NCBI GenBank assembly: GCA_025356915.1
Contig: JANXQG010000660.1
Span: forward strand, 1-7,816
Direction: 5' to 3'
DNA from: Planctomycetota bacterium
GTDB taxonomy: Bacteria > Planctomycetota > Planctomycetia > Pirellulales > Thermoguttaceae
DNA length: 7,816 bases
The notes beneath the pieces are model-generated. The model was not told where the DNA came from and did not search any database. It saw nothing but the letters and a program-made list of their open reading frames with translations. Made by a program: the position numbers and the translations under genes. Shown here one piece after another: positions 1-6,634 of this stretch (position 1 is its first letter; every line of letters starts with the position of its first letter).

Positions 1-1002
1 GTCGAGCGCGCCATGGAACGCTGGACCACCCACGAGAATCTTGATGTGCGAACCCCGAGAACTGCTACGTACGACCGAGATCGTGTCACGGAGCACAGGC
101 AGTTGAACCGGTAAAGCCGCCGACAGACAGAGAACGTCGACCGCGATCGAATCAAGCACGTCGAGGAGAGTGTCTGCGGGGACATCGCCGCCGAGATGAA
201 TGGTCCGCCAGCCGTCCAACTCGAAGAAGTCAGCAACGACTTGCGTTCCCAGATCGTGACGGTTACCGGCGACGGCGGCGACAAGCACCGTTTTACCGCG
301 AGCAAAGCGGGCGTGTCCCCGCTCGACGAGTTGGCTCATCAGCCGCCGCGCCGTGACCGATGAGAGATGCTCGTCGGCAATGGAAATCTCATTAGCCACC
401 CACATCCGCCCAATCTCCTTCTGGGCCGGAACGATCACCCGGAGATAAAGATCGTGGACCGCGTGTCCTTGTGCAGCGGCACTCAACACGATCTGACTGG
501 CACGGCGACCGTCGCCTTCAAGTACGGCCGTCAAGTACTCGGCGACCAAATGTCGAAACTGTTCCTCGCCAAGCGACTCAACCGAGGCTTCCTTTCCGGG
601 AGCGTCGAAGGTTTCCAGCGCGCAATCCATATAACCGGCTGCTATGGCCTGCACCTTTTCCGGAAGTTCTTCCAGAAAAACGTCGCGAAGATAGACGAGT
701 CCCTGGCGAAAGTGGGCTGAATCAATGCCCCTCGGGCCAAGCGCCGAACGCGCCCACTGGACTTGGTCAACGAAAATCTCGGGGTGGCCGATGGCGATTG
801 CCGATGCTAGCTCCTCGACTCGGGCGGCGAGCCAGTGCTGCCAGCCGGAAAACGGGTCCGTTCCAAATCCTTCCTTCGCGAATGGCTCATGCTCCAAGAG
901 TCGCCAGGCGGCGTCGGCCGCGATGGCTCGGCCACTTTTCGAGAGGATCGCGGCCAGAAAGCCGCTCTCGGGTTTGATGCAAGTTGCGTTTGTGTCGTTC
1001 AT
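1..1002 (-). CDS. Cobalamin-binding photoreceptor-like regulator (CarH/LitR/AerR-type B12 domain, no HTH), partial
   Basis: The reading frame is open from the ATG at 1002-1000 to the left window edge (334 codons seen, C-terminus missing). Residues 1-140 are mostly helical and acidic, and I see no MerR-type helix-turn-helix there, although that is where CarH and LitR carry one. Residues about 143-225 fit the B12-binding four-helix bundle and contain the Wx9EH signature (W201, E211, H212), which in CarH packs over the adenosyl face of adenosylcobalamin. Residues about 236-334 are the Rossmann-like cobalamin domain. H249, in the stretch NRHDLG, sits where the lower axial His ligand is expected (48 residues after the Trp, 46 in Thermus CarH). 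LGGDVP (270-275), the LSAAL strand and ILVGGPAF (322-329) also fit. Known for the family: light breaks the Co-C bond and changes oligomeric state or partner binding. The ATGA overlap with the upstream sigma gene points to a sigma-regulator pair; an anti-sigma role is inference. The unseen C-terminus could hold another domain. Confidence 0.87.
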   Translation of the reverse strand, partial: MNDTNATCIKPESGFLAAILSKSGRAIAADAAWRLLEHEPFAKEGFGTDPFSGWQHWLAARVEELASAIAIGHPEIFVDQVQWARSALGPRGIDSAHFRQGLVYLRDVFLEELPEKVQAIAAGYMDCALETFDAPGKEASVESLGEEQFRHLVAEYLTAVLEGDGRRASQIVLSAAAQGHAVHDLYLRVIVPAQKEIGRMWVANEISIADEHLSSVTARRLMSQLVERGHARFARGKTVLVAAVAGNRHDLGTQVVADFFELDGWRTIHLGGDVPADTLLDVLDSIAVDVLCLSAALPVQLPVLRDTISVVRSSSRGSHIKILVGGPAFHGALD

Positions 1003-1565
1003 GATCTGCGTATATCCTCACCGTTGCTCGAATTCTGTCCGAGCAATTCGCGGAGTCGTATCAAGCCGCAGCGGACGCGGGTCTTGACGGTTCCAAGCGG
1101 CATACTCGTCGCTGCAGCGATTTCACTGTGCGACATGCCTTGTTCGAGCGAGAGTTCCAAAATCATTTGATCCTCGCGACGCAATTGATGCATCTGTTTG
1201 CGGACGCGAGAAACTTCTTCATTGCGTTCGACAACGTCGTCTGCGGGAGCGGCAGCCACGTCCACGCTCGTCTCGGTTGAGAGCGAAACAAAATCCAACC
1301 TCTTGCGGCGACGGAAGCGATCAATCAACCGCCGCTTGGCAATCATGGTGATATAGGTCGACTCGGAACTCAAGGTGCTATCGAAACGAGCTGCGTTTCG
1401 CCAAATCTCAATGAAAATTTCTTGAACGGCGTCTTCGGCGTCGGAGAGGTTCGGCGTGCTTCGTCGCGCCAACGACCACACCAGCCCGCGGTAAGCGGCC
1501 AGGCACTCATCGACAGCAGTCGCCTCGCCGGCGGCCACTCTTTGCAGAATATCGTTCGCCACCAC
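999..1565 (-). CDS. ECF-family RNA polymerase sigma factor
   Basis: A 188-residue sigma70-family protein of ECF size, with regions 2 and 4 only. Region 2 spans about residues 15-90. It contains DAEDAVQEIFIEIW (42-55), the region 2.2 core-polymerase contact, then an Arg/Lys-rich segment ending in RFRRRKR (83-89) before the linker. Region 4 spans about 118-176, with the helix-turn-helix at about 145-170 (HSEIAAATSMPLGTVKTRVR) that reads the -35 element. The start is GTG at 1565-1563: an in-frame TGA lies six codons upstream and only an adjacent GTG offers a near alternative. The ribosome-binding site is weak (AGG about 6 bases upstream). The stop at 1001-999 overlaps the ATG of the cobalamin-protein gene. 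ECF sigma factors usually precede the gene for their anti-sigma factor, so the neighbour is the natural candidate regulator. Family assignment is secure. The ECF subgroup and target promoters are unknown; the adjacent lipid genes are plausible targets by analogy with RpoE-ChrR and LitR/LitS systems. Confidence 0.95.
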   Translation of the reverse strand: MVANDILQRVAAGEATAVDECLAAYRGLVWSLARRSTPNLSDAEDAVQEIFIEIWRNAARFDSTLSSESTYITMIAKRRLIDRFRRRKRLDFVSLSTETSVDVAAAPADDVVERNEEVSRVRKQMHQLRREDQMILELSLEQGMSHSEIAAATSMPLGTVKTRVRCGLIRLRELLGQNSSNGEDIRRS

Positions 1566-1787
1566 ACCGATCCTGGGGGATCAAGCCTAGAAATCCCCAC
1601 CTTGCCGATTTGAAACACTGCGAGATCGCCGTCGAAGACCCTGAGGCTCTGGCCCCGAGCCTGGGAATCCGAGAAAAAATCTCGAAATCGCGTTCTCGTC
1701 GAAAAACACGAAGTGGGAGTCTTCCTGCGCGGTCTCATGGTAACGGATCCCGCGCGATTTCATAACCAACCATGTGAGACCCTAAGT
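1566..1787. other. 222-bp intergenic region upstream of the sigma factor gene
   Basis: This gap should carry the promoter of the sigma/cobalamin-protein pair and the 3' end of the truncated desaturase transcript. I see no convincing gene. A 60-codon minus-strand frame (1769-1587) begins with TTG and resembles no family I know. The region holds the bulged inverted repeat at 1731-1781 and a tiny hairpin at 1670-1684 (CGAGA, AAAAA loop, TCTCG). No clear -35/-10 pair stands out. Some of it may be decayed desaturase-locus sequence. Confidence 0.5.
1731..1781. repeat. Bulged inverted repeat between sigma and desaturase genes
   Basis: GGTCTCATGG at 1731-1740 pairs with CCATGTGAGACC at 1770-1781, giving ten base pairs with a two-base bulge in the right arm and a spacer of 29 bases. 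No T-run follows on either side, so it is not a typical intrinsic terminator. It could be an operator for the sigma gene, a processing hairpin at the end of the desaturase mRNA, or the scar of an inserted repeat. Only the symmetry is observed. Confidence 0.45.
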
Positions 1788-2450
1788 CTAGTGGGAGAGG
1801 ATAACGCTGTCAACCATGTGCTTAGTCCGGGTATAGTCCGGTGGCGGCGAAGGGTCCGATTGGCCCAAGTCTCTCGCCATCGCCAGGATCTGAGTGGGGG
1901 GCGGGTCGAAAAAGCGGACAATTCGGTTATTTCTGAGATCGCCAGCATAGATCAGTGGAATGGGGATGTCGTGACGCAAGACCCACCCCATGTGGCCGTG
2001 AAGGAAGGCGGCAATGCGGCGAAGCAACGGCACTTGCTTGTTCAGCGGCTGGGGAGAATGCGGGTCTTCTTCGTCATCGCTGTGCTGGTGGTGGCAGCGA
2101 TGTACCGTAACCCAATAGGTCACGGGTCCTTGTGCAGCCATCGAACCGGCCGCCGCCATCGCAATCTGCAAGGCAGGATGGGCTTCAAAGGAATGGTGTG
2201 CGTAATACCGATGAAAGCCAATCGAAATACCTAAACAGCCAGTAACGACCCACATCGCAAGCAGAAAGACAATGCCAAGGACCGCAACGTGAGGCTGGAC
2301 TAAAAACCAGCCAACAATCGCCAGAAACGGAAAGGCCGTCCAAACCAAGAAATGAAACCGTTGTCTTGCCACGAGTCGCTCAGCGGGTACGAAGCGACGA
2401 TTGCGATTTTGCGGCTCAACAGCCTGTATGCCCGTTTCGATGCTATTCAT
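1788..2450 (-). CDS. Membrane acyl-CoA/fatty-acid desaturase, C-terminally truncated
   Basis: A di-iron membrane desaturase of the acyl-CoA delta-9 type, which puts cis double bonds into fatty acyl chains. Two hydrophobic segments (about 37-52 and 55-76) precede His box I, HRYYAHHSF (80-88). His box II is HRCHHQH (117-123), followed by the family's DDEEDPHSP (125-133). GHMGW and DLRNNRIVRF (about 152-180) also match. After FFD at 180-182 the similarity stops: the last 38 residues are Pro-rich and unlike the family, and the protein ends at 220. Relatives are about 300 or more residues and carry two more membrane segments and a third box (HNxHH) needed for iron binding. I looked for the missing part in the other two minus-strand frames down to the sigma gene and found no HNxHH. 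This looks like a deletion or rearrangement rather than a frameshift, and the product is probably inactive. The ATG at 2450 lacks a strong Shine-Dalgarno sequence. An intact relative would make the unsaturated substrate for the methyltransferase at 4616-5887. Confidence 0.85.
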   Translation of the reverse strand: MNSIETGIQAVEPQNRNRRFVPAERLVARQRFHFLVWTAFPFLAIVGWFLVQPHVAVLGIVFLLAMWVVTGCLGISIGFHRYYAHHSFEAHPALQIAMAAAGSMAAQGPVTYWVTVHRCHHQHSDDEEDPHSPQPLNKQVPLLRRIAAFLHGHMGWVLRHDIPIPLIYAGDLRNNRIVRFFDPPPTQILAMARDLGQSDPSPPPDYTRTKHMVDSVILSH

Positions 2451-2472
2451 GGAAGGTTATTCGCCAAGTGAC

Positions 2473-2498
2473 GACGGACGGATTCAAAATCCGCCGTC
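2473..2498. repeat. Short bulged hairpin
   Basis: GACGG-A-CGGATT, loop CAA, then AATCCG-CCGTC: an 11-bp stem with a single bulged A at 2478 and a 3-base loop. It lies 23 bases upstream of the desaturase start. The short, GC-rich, self-complementary form resembles dispersed intergenic repeats, but whether it recurs in this genome cannot be seen here. It lacks a T-run. Confidence 0.5.
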
Positions 2499-2534
2499 TA
2501 CCCGATCGCATTGCATGACCACAGACAAGGTCAC

Positions 2535-2563
2535 TTGCAACGGCAAGATCGAGCAGCGATAAT
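2535..2563 (+). promoter_or_regulatory. Sigma70-like promoter candidate for the FAD/DUF1365/CFA operon
   Basis: TTGCAA (2535-2540) and GATAAT (2558-2563) are separated by 17 bases. They match the sigma70 consensus at 4 of 6 and 5 of 6 positions. Transcription would start near 2570 and leave a leader of about 23 bases before the ATG at 2593. The -35 overlaps the right copy of the CAAGTGAC/GTCACTTG inverted repeat, a position where a bound repressor would block it. An ECF-type promoter in the same gap cannot be excluded, because the motif of this sigma factor is unknown. Confidence 0.35.
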
Positions 2564-2592
2564 GTCCAAGGGTGACTTCGGCGGAAAGTGAC

Positions 2593-3846
2593 ATGAAAAT
2601 CGCAATTATTGGTTCTGGCATCAGCGGGCTGCTTGCGGCCCGGCTACTTGCCACCGACCACGACATCCAGGTTTTCGAGGCCAACGACTACGCGGGCGGG
2701 CATACGAACACCGTCTCGTTCGAGGCGTTCGGGCGCCAGTTCGCTGCCGACACGGGCTTCATGGTCTTCAACGATCGAACTTATCCTAACTTCGTCCGCC
2801 TGCTCCAGAAGTTGGACGTCCCGGCGCGGATTAGCGATATGAGCTTCAGCGTGCGATCTGACAAGATCGGGCTGGAATACCAAGGCAGTTCCCTGAACGG
2901 ACTATTTGCCCAACGACGCAATCTCTTGCGTCCGTCGTTCTACCGCATGCTCCGTGATGTGCTTCGCTTCAACCGCCAGTCGCTCGAATTGTTGCAGGGC
3001 GAAGACAACGATCTGGAGTTGGGCCAGTATTTGGACGAGAACCGCTATAGCCGGGAGTTCATCGATCACTACTTGATTCCCATGGGGGCGGCCATCTGGT
3101 CGGCCCCGCCTGAGCGGTTTAGGCAGTTCCCGGCGCGATTCATCGTCAACTTCTTCAATAATCATGGGCTCCTCGCCGTGCGTGGTCAGCCGCAGTGGAA
3201 GACGGTGCAAGGCGGCGCGGCACGCTATGTTGAAGCGATCATTCGGCCCTTTGCGGACCGCATTCGTTTGAATTCGCCGGTCGTCTCCGTGCAACGCTAC
3301 CCGGAGCGCGTAGTCGTTACCACGAAACAAGGCGGGCCCGAGGATTTTGATGCGGTGGTCCTGGCCGCACACTCCGACCAGTCGCTGGCCATGCTGGCCG
3401 ATGCCAGCCAAGCCGAGCGAGAAATCCTGGGCGCGATCCAGTACCAAAGGAACGAAACCGTTCTGCACGTCGATTCTTCGCTGCTGGCCGACTGTCGCCG
3501 GGCTTGGGCTTCATGGAACTACCGGATTCCCAAGGAAGAAGGCCGGCCCGTAGTGCTGACCTACAACCTGAATCGACTCCAGGGGCACGTTTCGCCGGAC
3601 CCGATCTGCGTCACGTTGAACGCAACTCGCTGGATCGACGAGAAGAAGATCCTTGCACGCATCGAATACCATCACCCAGTCTACAGCCGCGATGCCCTCG
3701 CGGCGCAGAAGCGATTTCACGAGATCAACGGCAGGAACCGCACGTACTTCTGCGGTGCGTATTGGGGGCACGGCTTTCACGAAGACGGTGTCAATAGCGC
3801 GCTGGCCGTCGGCCAATCCTTTGGCAAGCGGGTGGACTTATGTTAA
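2593..3846 (+). CDS. FAD-dependent amine-oxidase-like oxidoreductase of the CFA/DUF1365 locus
   Basis: A 417-residue flavoprotein of the amine oxidase/phytoene-desaturase-like fold. The N-terminus MKIAIIGSGISGLLAARLL has the dinucleotide-binding GxGxxG (residues 7-12), with E29 at the end of the second strand to bind the FAD ribose, then GGH (35-37). The C-terminal YFCGAYWGHGFHEDGVNSA (385-403) is the closing FAD-binding motif of the 'NAD/FAD-binding protein' group found next to DUF1365 and CFA synthase. I chose the ATG at 2593 over an in-frame GTG at 2572 because the GxGxxG fold then begins right after the Met. The stop overlaps the DUF1365 start by 7 bases (ATGTTAA). Known context: homologues lie in singlet-oxygen/light-induced operons and have been linked to oxidation of methylated unsaturated fatty acids, including the furan fatty acid pathway of Rhodobacter. 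The substrate here is inferred to be a membrane acyl chain; the exact reaction is unknown. Confidence 0.9.
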   Translation: MKIAIIGSGISGLLAARLLATDHDIQVFEANDYAGGHTNTVSFEAFGRQFAADTGFMVFNDRTYPNFVRLLQKLDVPARISDMSFSVRSDKIGLEYQGSSLNGLFAQRRNLLRPSFYRMLRDVLRFNRQSLELLQGEDNDLELGQYLDENRYSREFIDHYLIPMGAAIWSAPPERFRQFPARFIVNFFNNHGLLAVRGQPQWKTVQGGAARYVEAIIRPFADRIRLNSPVVSVQRYPERVVVTTKQGGPEDFDAVVLAAHSDQSLAMLADASQAEREILGAIQYQRNETVLHVDSSLLADCRRAWASWNYRIPKEEGRPVVLTYNLNRLQGHVSPDPICVTLNATRWIDEKKILARIEYHHPVYSRDALAAQKRFHEINGRNRTYFCGAYWGHGFHEDGVNSALAVGQSFGKRVDLC

Positions 3847-4619
3847 GAAGTTGCCTCTATCAAGGTTACGTCCAACATCGGCGGCTGAGCCCTGCGGAGC
3901 ACATCTTCCGCTATGGGCTGTACATGATGTACTTGGACCTCGAAGAACTGCCCGTATTGTTGGAAGGGCAGTACGGTCTGCATCAGGCACGATTCTCGCC
4001 CGCCTCGTTCTGCCGCGGCGATCACCTGGGCGATCCTTGCGTCCCCCTGGTTGATGCAGTTCGGGGTTTGGTTGAAGACCGCACTGGCTGGCGCCCGGTC
4101 GGGCCGATTCGCCTGCTCACGCTCCTGCGCAACTGGGGCCATTATTTCAGTCCGTTGAATCTGTATTATTGCTTCGACCGAGCCGGGCAGGCCGTGGATG
4201 CCGTCGTGGCCGAAGTGACCAACACCCCCTGGCACGAGCGGCATTGGTACGTGCTTTGGCATGGCAATCGTTTCGGTGAACCATCGCAGTTGCACTTTCG
4301 CCAACCCAAGGGCTTTCACGTGTCGCCCTTTATGAACATGGACATGCAATACGAATGGCATTTGCACGAGCCCGGCGAGCAACTGAGCGTCGCGATCATC
4401 AATGCCCGAGGCGATGAACGGCTGTTCGACGTCAGTATGGTCTTGAAACGTCAGGAGTTGAGTCGCGGGACGATGCTGCGCGCGTTGGCGAGCCATCCCT
4501 GGATGACGGGACGGGTAGTCCAGGCTATCTACTGGCAGGCGTTTCGGCTATGGTGGAAGAAATGCCCGTATTATCCCCATCCGAATTCTGACGATTCATC
4601 AGAGGCACGGCGACCATGA
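3840..4619 (+). CDS. DUF1365 family protein
   Basis: A 259-residue DUF1365 protein, close to full family length. Family blocks seen in order: HRRLSPAEHIFRYGLYM (13-29), FSPASFCRGDHLG (52-64), NWGHYFSPLNLYYCFD (98-113), EVTNTPWHERHWYVL (125-139) and KGFHVSPFMNMDMQYEW (157-173). Its ATG lies inside the end of the flavoprotein gene and its TGA overlaps the methyltransferase ATG (ATGA), so all three are probably translationally coupled and made in fixed proportion. No signal peptide or clear membrane span is visible. The biochemical role is not established as far as I know. Its near-constant pairing with the flavin oxidase and CFA-type methyltransferase suggests a part in lipid modification, perhaps handling the acyl substrate or intermediate. 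The conserved His, Glu and Asn residues in the 125-139 block are candidates for an active site; that is inference. Confidence 0.93.
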   Translation: MLRSCLYQGYVQHRRLSPAEHIFRYGLYMMYLDLEELPVLLEGQYGLHQARFSPASFCRGDHLGDPCVPLVDAVRGLVEDRTGWRPVGPIRLLTLLRNWGHYFSPLNLYYCFDRAGQAVDAVVAEVTNTPWHERHWYVLWHGNRFGEPSQLHFRQPKGFHVSPFMNMDMQYEWHLHEPGEQLSVAIINARGDERLFDVSMVLKRQELSRGTMLRALASHPWMTGRVVQAIYWQAFRLWWKKCPYYPHPNSDDSSEARRP

Positions 4620-5887
4620 AAGAAGTCCCTCCGCAAGCCGTTGAGCAGTCGAAAGCCCGTGGAGGGATTCTCGATAGTTCACTGCGCCGCCTCGTTTGGC
4701 GTCGATTGGAGAAGCTCGAAGTCGGACGCCTTGTGGTTGACGATGGCGCCGAACGCCGGGAATTCGGACACGCGGGTGAGGAGTCTCTGGCGGCCAAGAT
4801 CGAGATTCTGGATTCTCGGTTCTACCGCCAAATGGTCTTTGGCGGTAGCCTCGGCGCAGCCGAGGCATATATCCAAGGATTCTGGAAATGCGACGACCTG
4901 GTCAGCCTGGTGCGGGTCTTCTGTCGCAATGCGGCAATTTCCACCGGCCTGGAACGCGGTCCAGCACGTATTTTTAGCCCGCTAGCCAAAATTGGTCATT
5001 GGTTGAGGCGCAACACTTCGTCAGGAAGCCGCCGCAATATCAAAGCCCACTACGACCTGGGCAACGACTTCTTTTCGCTGTTCCTCGACGAGACCAAGGC
5101 CTATTCTTGCGCGATTTTTCCGCAGCCCCAAAGCACGCTCTATGAGGCGTCGGTGGCCAAGTTCGACCATATCTGCCGCAAATTGGCCCTCTCGGCCGTC
5201 GACCACGTGTTGGAAATCGGATCAGGCTGGGGCGGTTTTGCCATCCACGCCGCACGGAACTACGGTTGCCGCGTCACCACAACCACGATCTCCCGGAAAC
5301 AGTACGATTACACGCGGCAACAGGTGGAGGCATCCGGCCAGGCAGACCGCATTACTGTGTTGTACGAAGACTATCGCGTGCTCAAGGGGTCGTACGACAA
5401 GCTCGTCTCGATCGAGATGATCGAGGCCGTGGGCTATCAGTACTTTGACACCTATTTTCGTGTTTGCTCCGAGAGGCTAAAACCAGATGGCGCGATGCTC
5501 CTGCAGGCAATTGTCATTCCCGACCAGCGTTTCGATCGTTATAGGCGGTCGGTGGACTTCATCCAGCGATACATTTTCCCTGGTGGCTGCCTGCCGTCGG
5601 TGGGGGCCATCTGCCAGTCGCTTGGTCGCGTCACTGATTGTCAACTTTCTCACTTGGAGGACATTACTCCCCATTACGTTGAGACCTTGGCACTCTGGCG
5701 GCAGCGATTCCGCGCGAACCTCGACCAGGTGAGAAACCTGGGATTCTCCGAGGAGTTCATCCGAACCTGGGAGTTCTACTTCTGCTATTGTGAAGGCGCG
5801 TTTCGCGAGCGGGTAATTGGCGACGTACAGATCTTGCTGACGAAACCAGCGTGGCGTCACTCCGTCGATTCTCCTGTCGTCGGATAG
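4616..5887 (+). CDS. cfa: Cyclopropane-fatty-acid-phospholipid synthase family SAM methyltransferase
   Basis: A 423-residue member of the CFA synthase/mycolic acid methyltransferase family (E. coli Cfa is about 382). These enzymes move a methyl or methylene from S-adenosylmethionine to the double bond of an unsaturated phospholipid acyl chain at the inner membrane. The N-terminal lipid-binding domain covers about 20-130 (GGSLGAAEAYIQGFW, 76-90). Then come HYDLGNDFFSLFLDETKAYS (145-164), SAM motif I VLEIGSGWGG (198-207), IEMIEAVG (266-273), and the C-terminal YIFPGGCLPS (319-328), HYVETLALW (353-361) and YCEGAFRER (391-399). The ATG sits in the ATGA overlap with DUF1365. The IEMIEAVG form and the flavoprotein/DUF1365 company place it nearer the light- or singlet-oxygen-linked methylases (UfaM-like) than stationary-phase Cfa, so the product may be a methylated rather than cyclopropane lipid. 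Family is certain; exact product is not. Confidence 0.93.
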   Translation: MKEVPPQAVEQSKARGGILDSSLRRLVWRRLEKLEVGRLVVDDGAERREFGHAGEESLAAKIEILDSRFYRQMVFGGSLGAAEAYIQGFWKCDDLVSLVRVFCRNAAISTGLERGPARIFSPLAKIGHWLRRNTSSGSRRNIKAHYDLGNDFFSLFLDETKAYSCAIFPQPQSTLYEASVAKFDHICRKLALSAVDHVLEIGSGWGGFAIHAARNYGCRVTTTTISRKQYDYTRQQVEASGQADRITVLYEDYRVLKGSYDKLVSIEMIEAVGYQYFDTYFRVCSERLKPDGAMLLQAIVIPDQRFDRYRRSVDFIQRYIFPGGCLPSVGAICQSLGRVTDCQLSHLEDITPHYVETLALWRQRFRANLDQVRNLGFSEEFIRTWEFYFCYCEGAFRERVIGDVQILLTKPAWRHSVDSPVVG

Positions 5888-5913
5888 TTTGTGGCGGTCA
5901 ACGGCGACAGTCC

Positions 5914-5917
5914 GGAG
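5914..5917 (+). promoter_or_regulatory. Ribosome-binding site setting the DUF2878 start
   Basis: GGAG lies 7 bases before the ATG at 5925. It supports that start over the in-frame TTG codons at 5889 and 5922. The site lies in the 37-bp gap after the methyltransferase stop, the only unoverlapped junction in the operon, so DUF2878 has its own initiation signal rather than coupling by overlap. Confidence 0.6.
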
Positions 5918-5924
5918 CGGGTTG

Positions 5925-6458
5925 ATGGTCCGATGGAAAAAGCTCCTGAACTTCACTTGTTTCCAAATTGGATGGTTTGCTTGCGCCATCGGCGCGACGG
6001 GCGGCAGGCCGCTGCTGGGACCGCTGGTGGTCGGCGTCCTCCTGACACTGCAATTTACCCTGGTGCCCAGTCCCGGTAAACAATGCCGTTTTGTGCTGAC
6101 AGCGACGTTGCTCGGTTGGCTAGTCGACTGTGGCCTTGCCACCGCCGGTGTATTTACCTTCCCTTTCGGCAGTGGGCTCGCTGGGCTCTGCCCTCTTTGG
6201 ATGGCCACGCTTTGGGCGAACTTCGCCGGTACGCTTCACCTATCCCTCGACTGGCTACGTGGGCGCTACTGGCTGGCGTCAGCGCTGGGTGCCTGCGGCG
6301 GATCCTTGGCTTACTATGGCGGTCAGCATTTTGGCGCCCTGCTGCTTGGTAACAACGCCAGCCTCAGTCTTCTCGCAATCGCCGTCGAGTGGGCCCTCGT
6401 AACACCAACGCTCGTCTATCTCTCAGAAGTCGGCAGTCTGGATGGCTTGAAAACGTAG
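5925..6458 (+). CDS. DUF2878 integral membrane protein
   Basis: 177 residues and strongly hydrophobic, with about six membrane segments: roughly 9-25, 30-48, 56-77, 84-104, 115-141 and 147-166. DUF2878 features seen are NFTCFQIGW (9-17), GWLVDCGLATAGVF (64-77), PLWMATLWANFAGTLHLSL (90-108) and LAYYGGQHFGAL (128-139). The length suits the family. It is the last gene of the run of flavoprotein, DUF1365 and CFA methyltransferase. DUF2878 commonly travels with that set, often in light- or stress-inducible clusters. It is an inner-membrane protein of unknown function; a scaffold or lipid-access role for the neighbouring enzymes is only a guess. The gene is intact, with no signs of decay. Confidence 0.85.
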   Translation: MVRWKKLLNFTCFQIGWFACAIGATGGRPLLGPLVVGVLLTLQFTLVPSPGKQCRFVLTATLLGWLVDCGLATAGVFTFPFGSGLAGLCPLWMATLWANFAGTLHLSLDWLRGRYWLASALGACGGSLAYYGGQHFGALLLGNNASLSLLAIAVEWALVTPTLVYLSEVGSLDGLKT

Positions 6459-6476
6459 CACTATTCTCTCTGCTAC
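6455..6476 (+). terminator. Weak hairpin at the DUF2878 stop
   Basis: GTAGCA (6455-6460) and TGCTAC (6471-6476) form a 6-bp stem with a 10-base loop that overlaps the TAG stop at 6456-6458. There is no T-run downstream, so as an intrinsic terminator it is weak; it might stabilise the 3' end of the message. Confidence 0.25.
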
Positions 6477-6634
6477 TGGCTTTGACATTTGTGAGTTCCG
6501 GTCTTCCGTGGGGGTGGGGCAATTCTGGGCGAACACGGACGTGACAATACACAGCACCGCGCAGCTCGGTTCTACAAGATGGAAGAAAGTCAGATTTCTC
6601 CAGGAAGTGTGGTTGAACGCAAAAGGCTGGCTGA
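6459..6634. other. Convergent intergenic region between DUF2878 and MsrB-MsrA genes
   Basis: 176 bp between two convergent stop codons. Apart from the hairpin at its left edge, I see a 7-bp stem with one bulge at 6581-6601 (GGAAGAAA with TTTCTCC, loop GTCAGA) and a 6-bp TCCGTG/CACGGA pair (6505-6510, 6534-6539) with a long loop. Neither has a T-run. I see no gene here. Confidence 0.4.

Larger units (their letters stand above)
2451..2592. promoter_or_regulatory. Divergent control region between desaturase and lipid-modification operon
   Basis: 142 bp separate the two divergent start codons. CAAGTGAC at 2465-2472 is the exact inverse of GTCACTTG at 2530-2537, and AAGTGAC recurs at 2586-2592 just before the operon's ATG. 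These three copies of one heptamer may be binding sites for a shared regulator. The region also contains the hairpin at 2473-2498 and the promoter-like pair at 2535-2563. No regulator can be assigned from sequence alone. Confidence 0.4.

Noticed and set aside
367..977. Plus-strand open frames over the left end
   Set aside because: They are antisense to the cobalamin-binding protein, whose minus-strand frame carries clear family motifs throughout.
1578..1583. TGATCC on the minus strand, like the -35 of RpoE/ChrR-type sigma factors
   Set aside because: It lies 13 bases from the sigma start codon, so the matching -10 would fall inside the gene. It is probably chance.
1587..1769. 60-codon minus-strand frame upstream of the sigma gene
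   Set aside because: It starts with TTG, has no clear ribosome-binding site and shows no recognisable family or composition of a real protein.
2572..2592. Upstream GTG start for the FAD-dependent oxidoreductase
   Set aside because: It would add seven residues before the dinucleotide-binding fold, which normally starts at the Met. The ATG at 2593 fits the family better.
5889..5924. TTG starts for the DUF2878 protein
   Set aside because: The ATG at 5925 has GGAG at a good distance and starts right before the first membrane segment; the extra 12 residues are not family-like.
5477..6208. 243-codon minus-strand open frame
   Set aside because: It is antisense to the methyltransferase and DUF2878 genes, with no recognisable domain; it is a by-product of GC-rich coding sequence.
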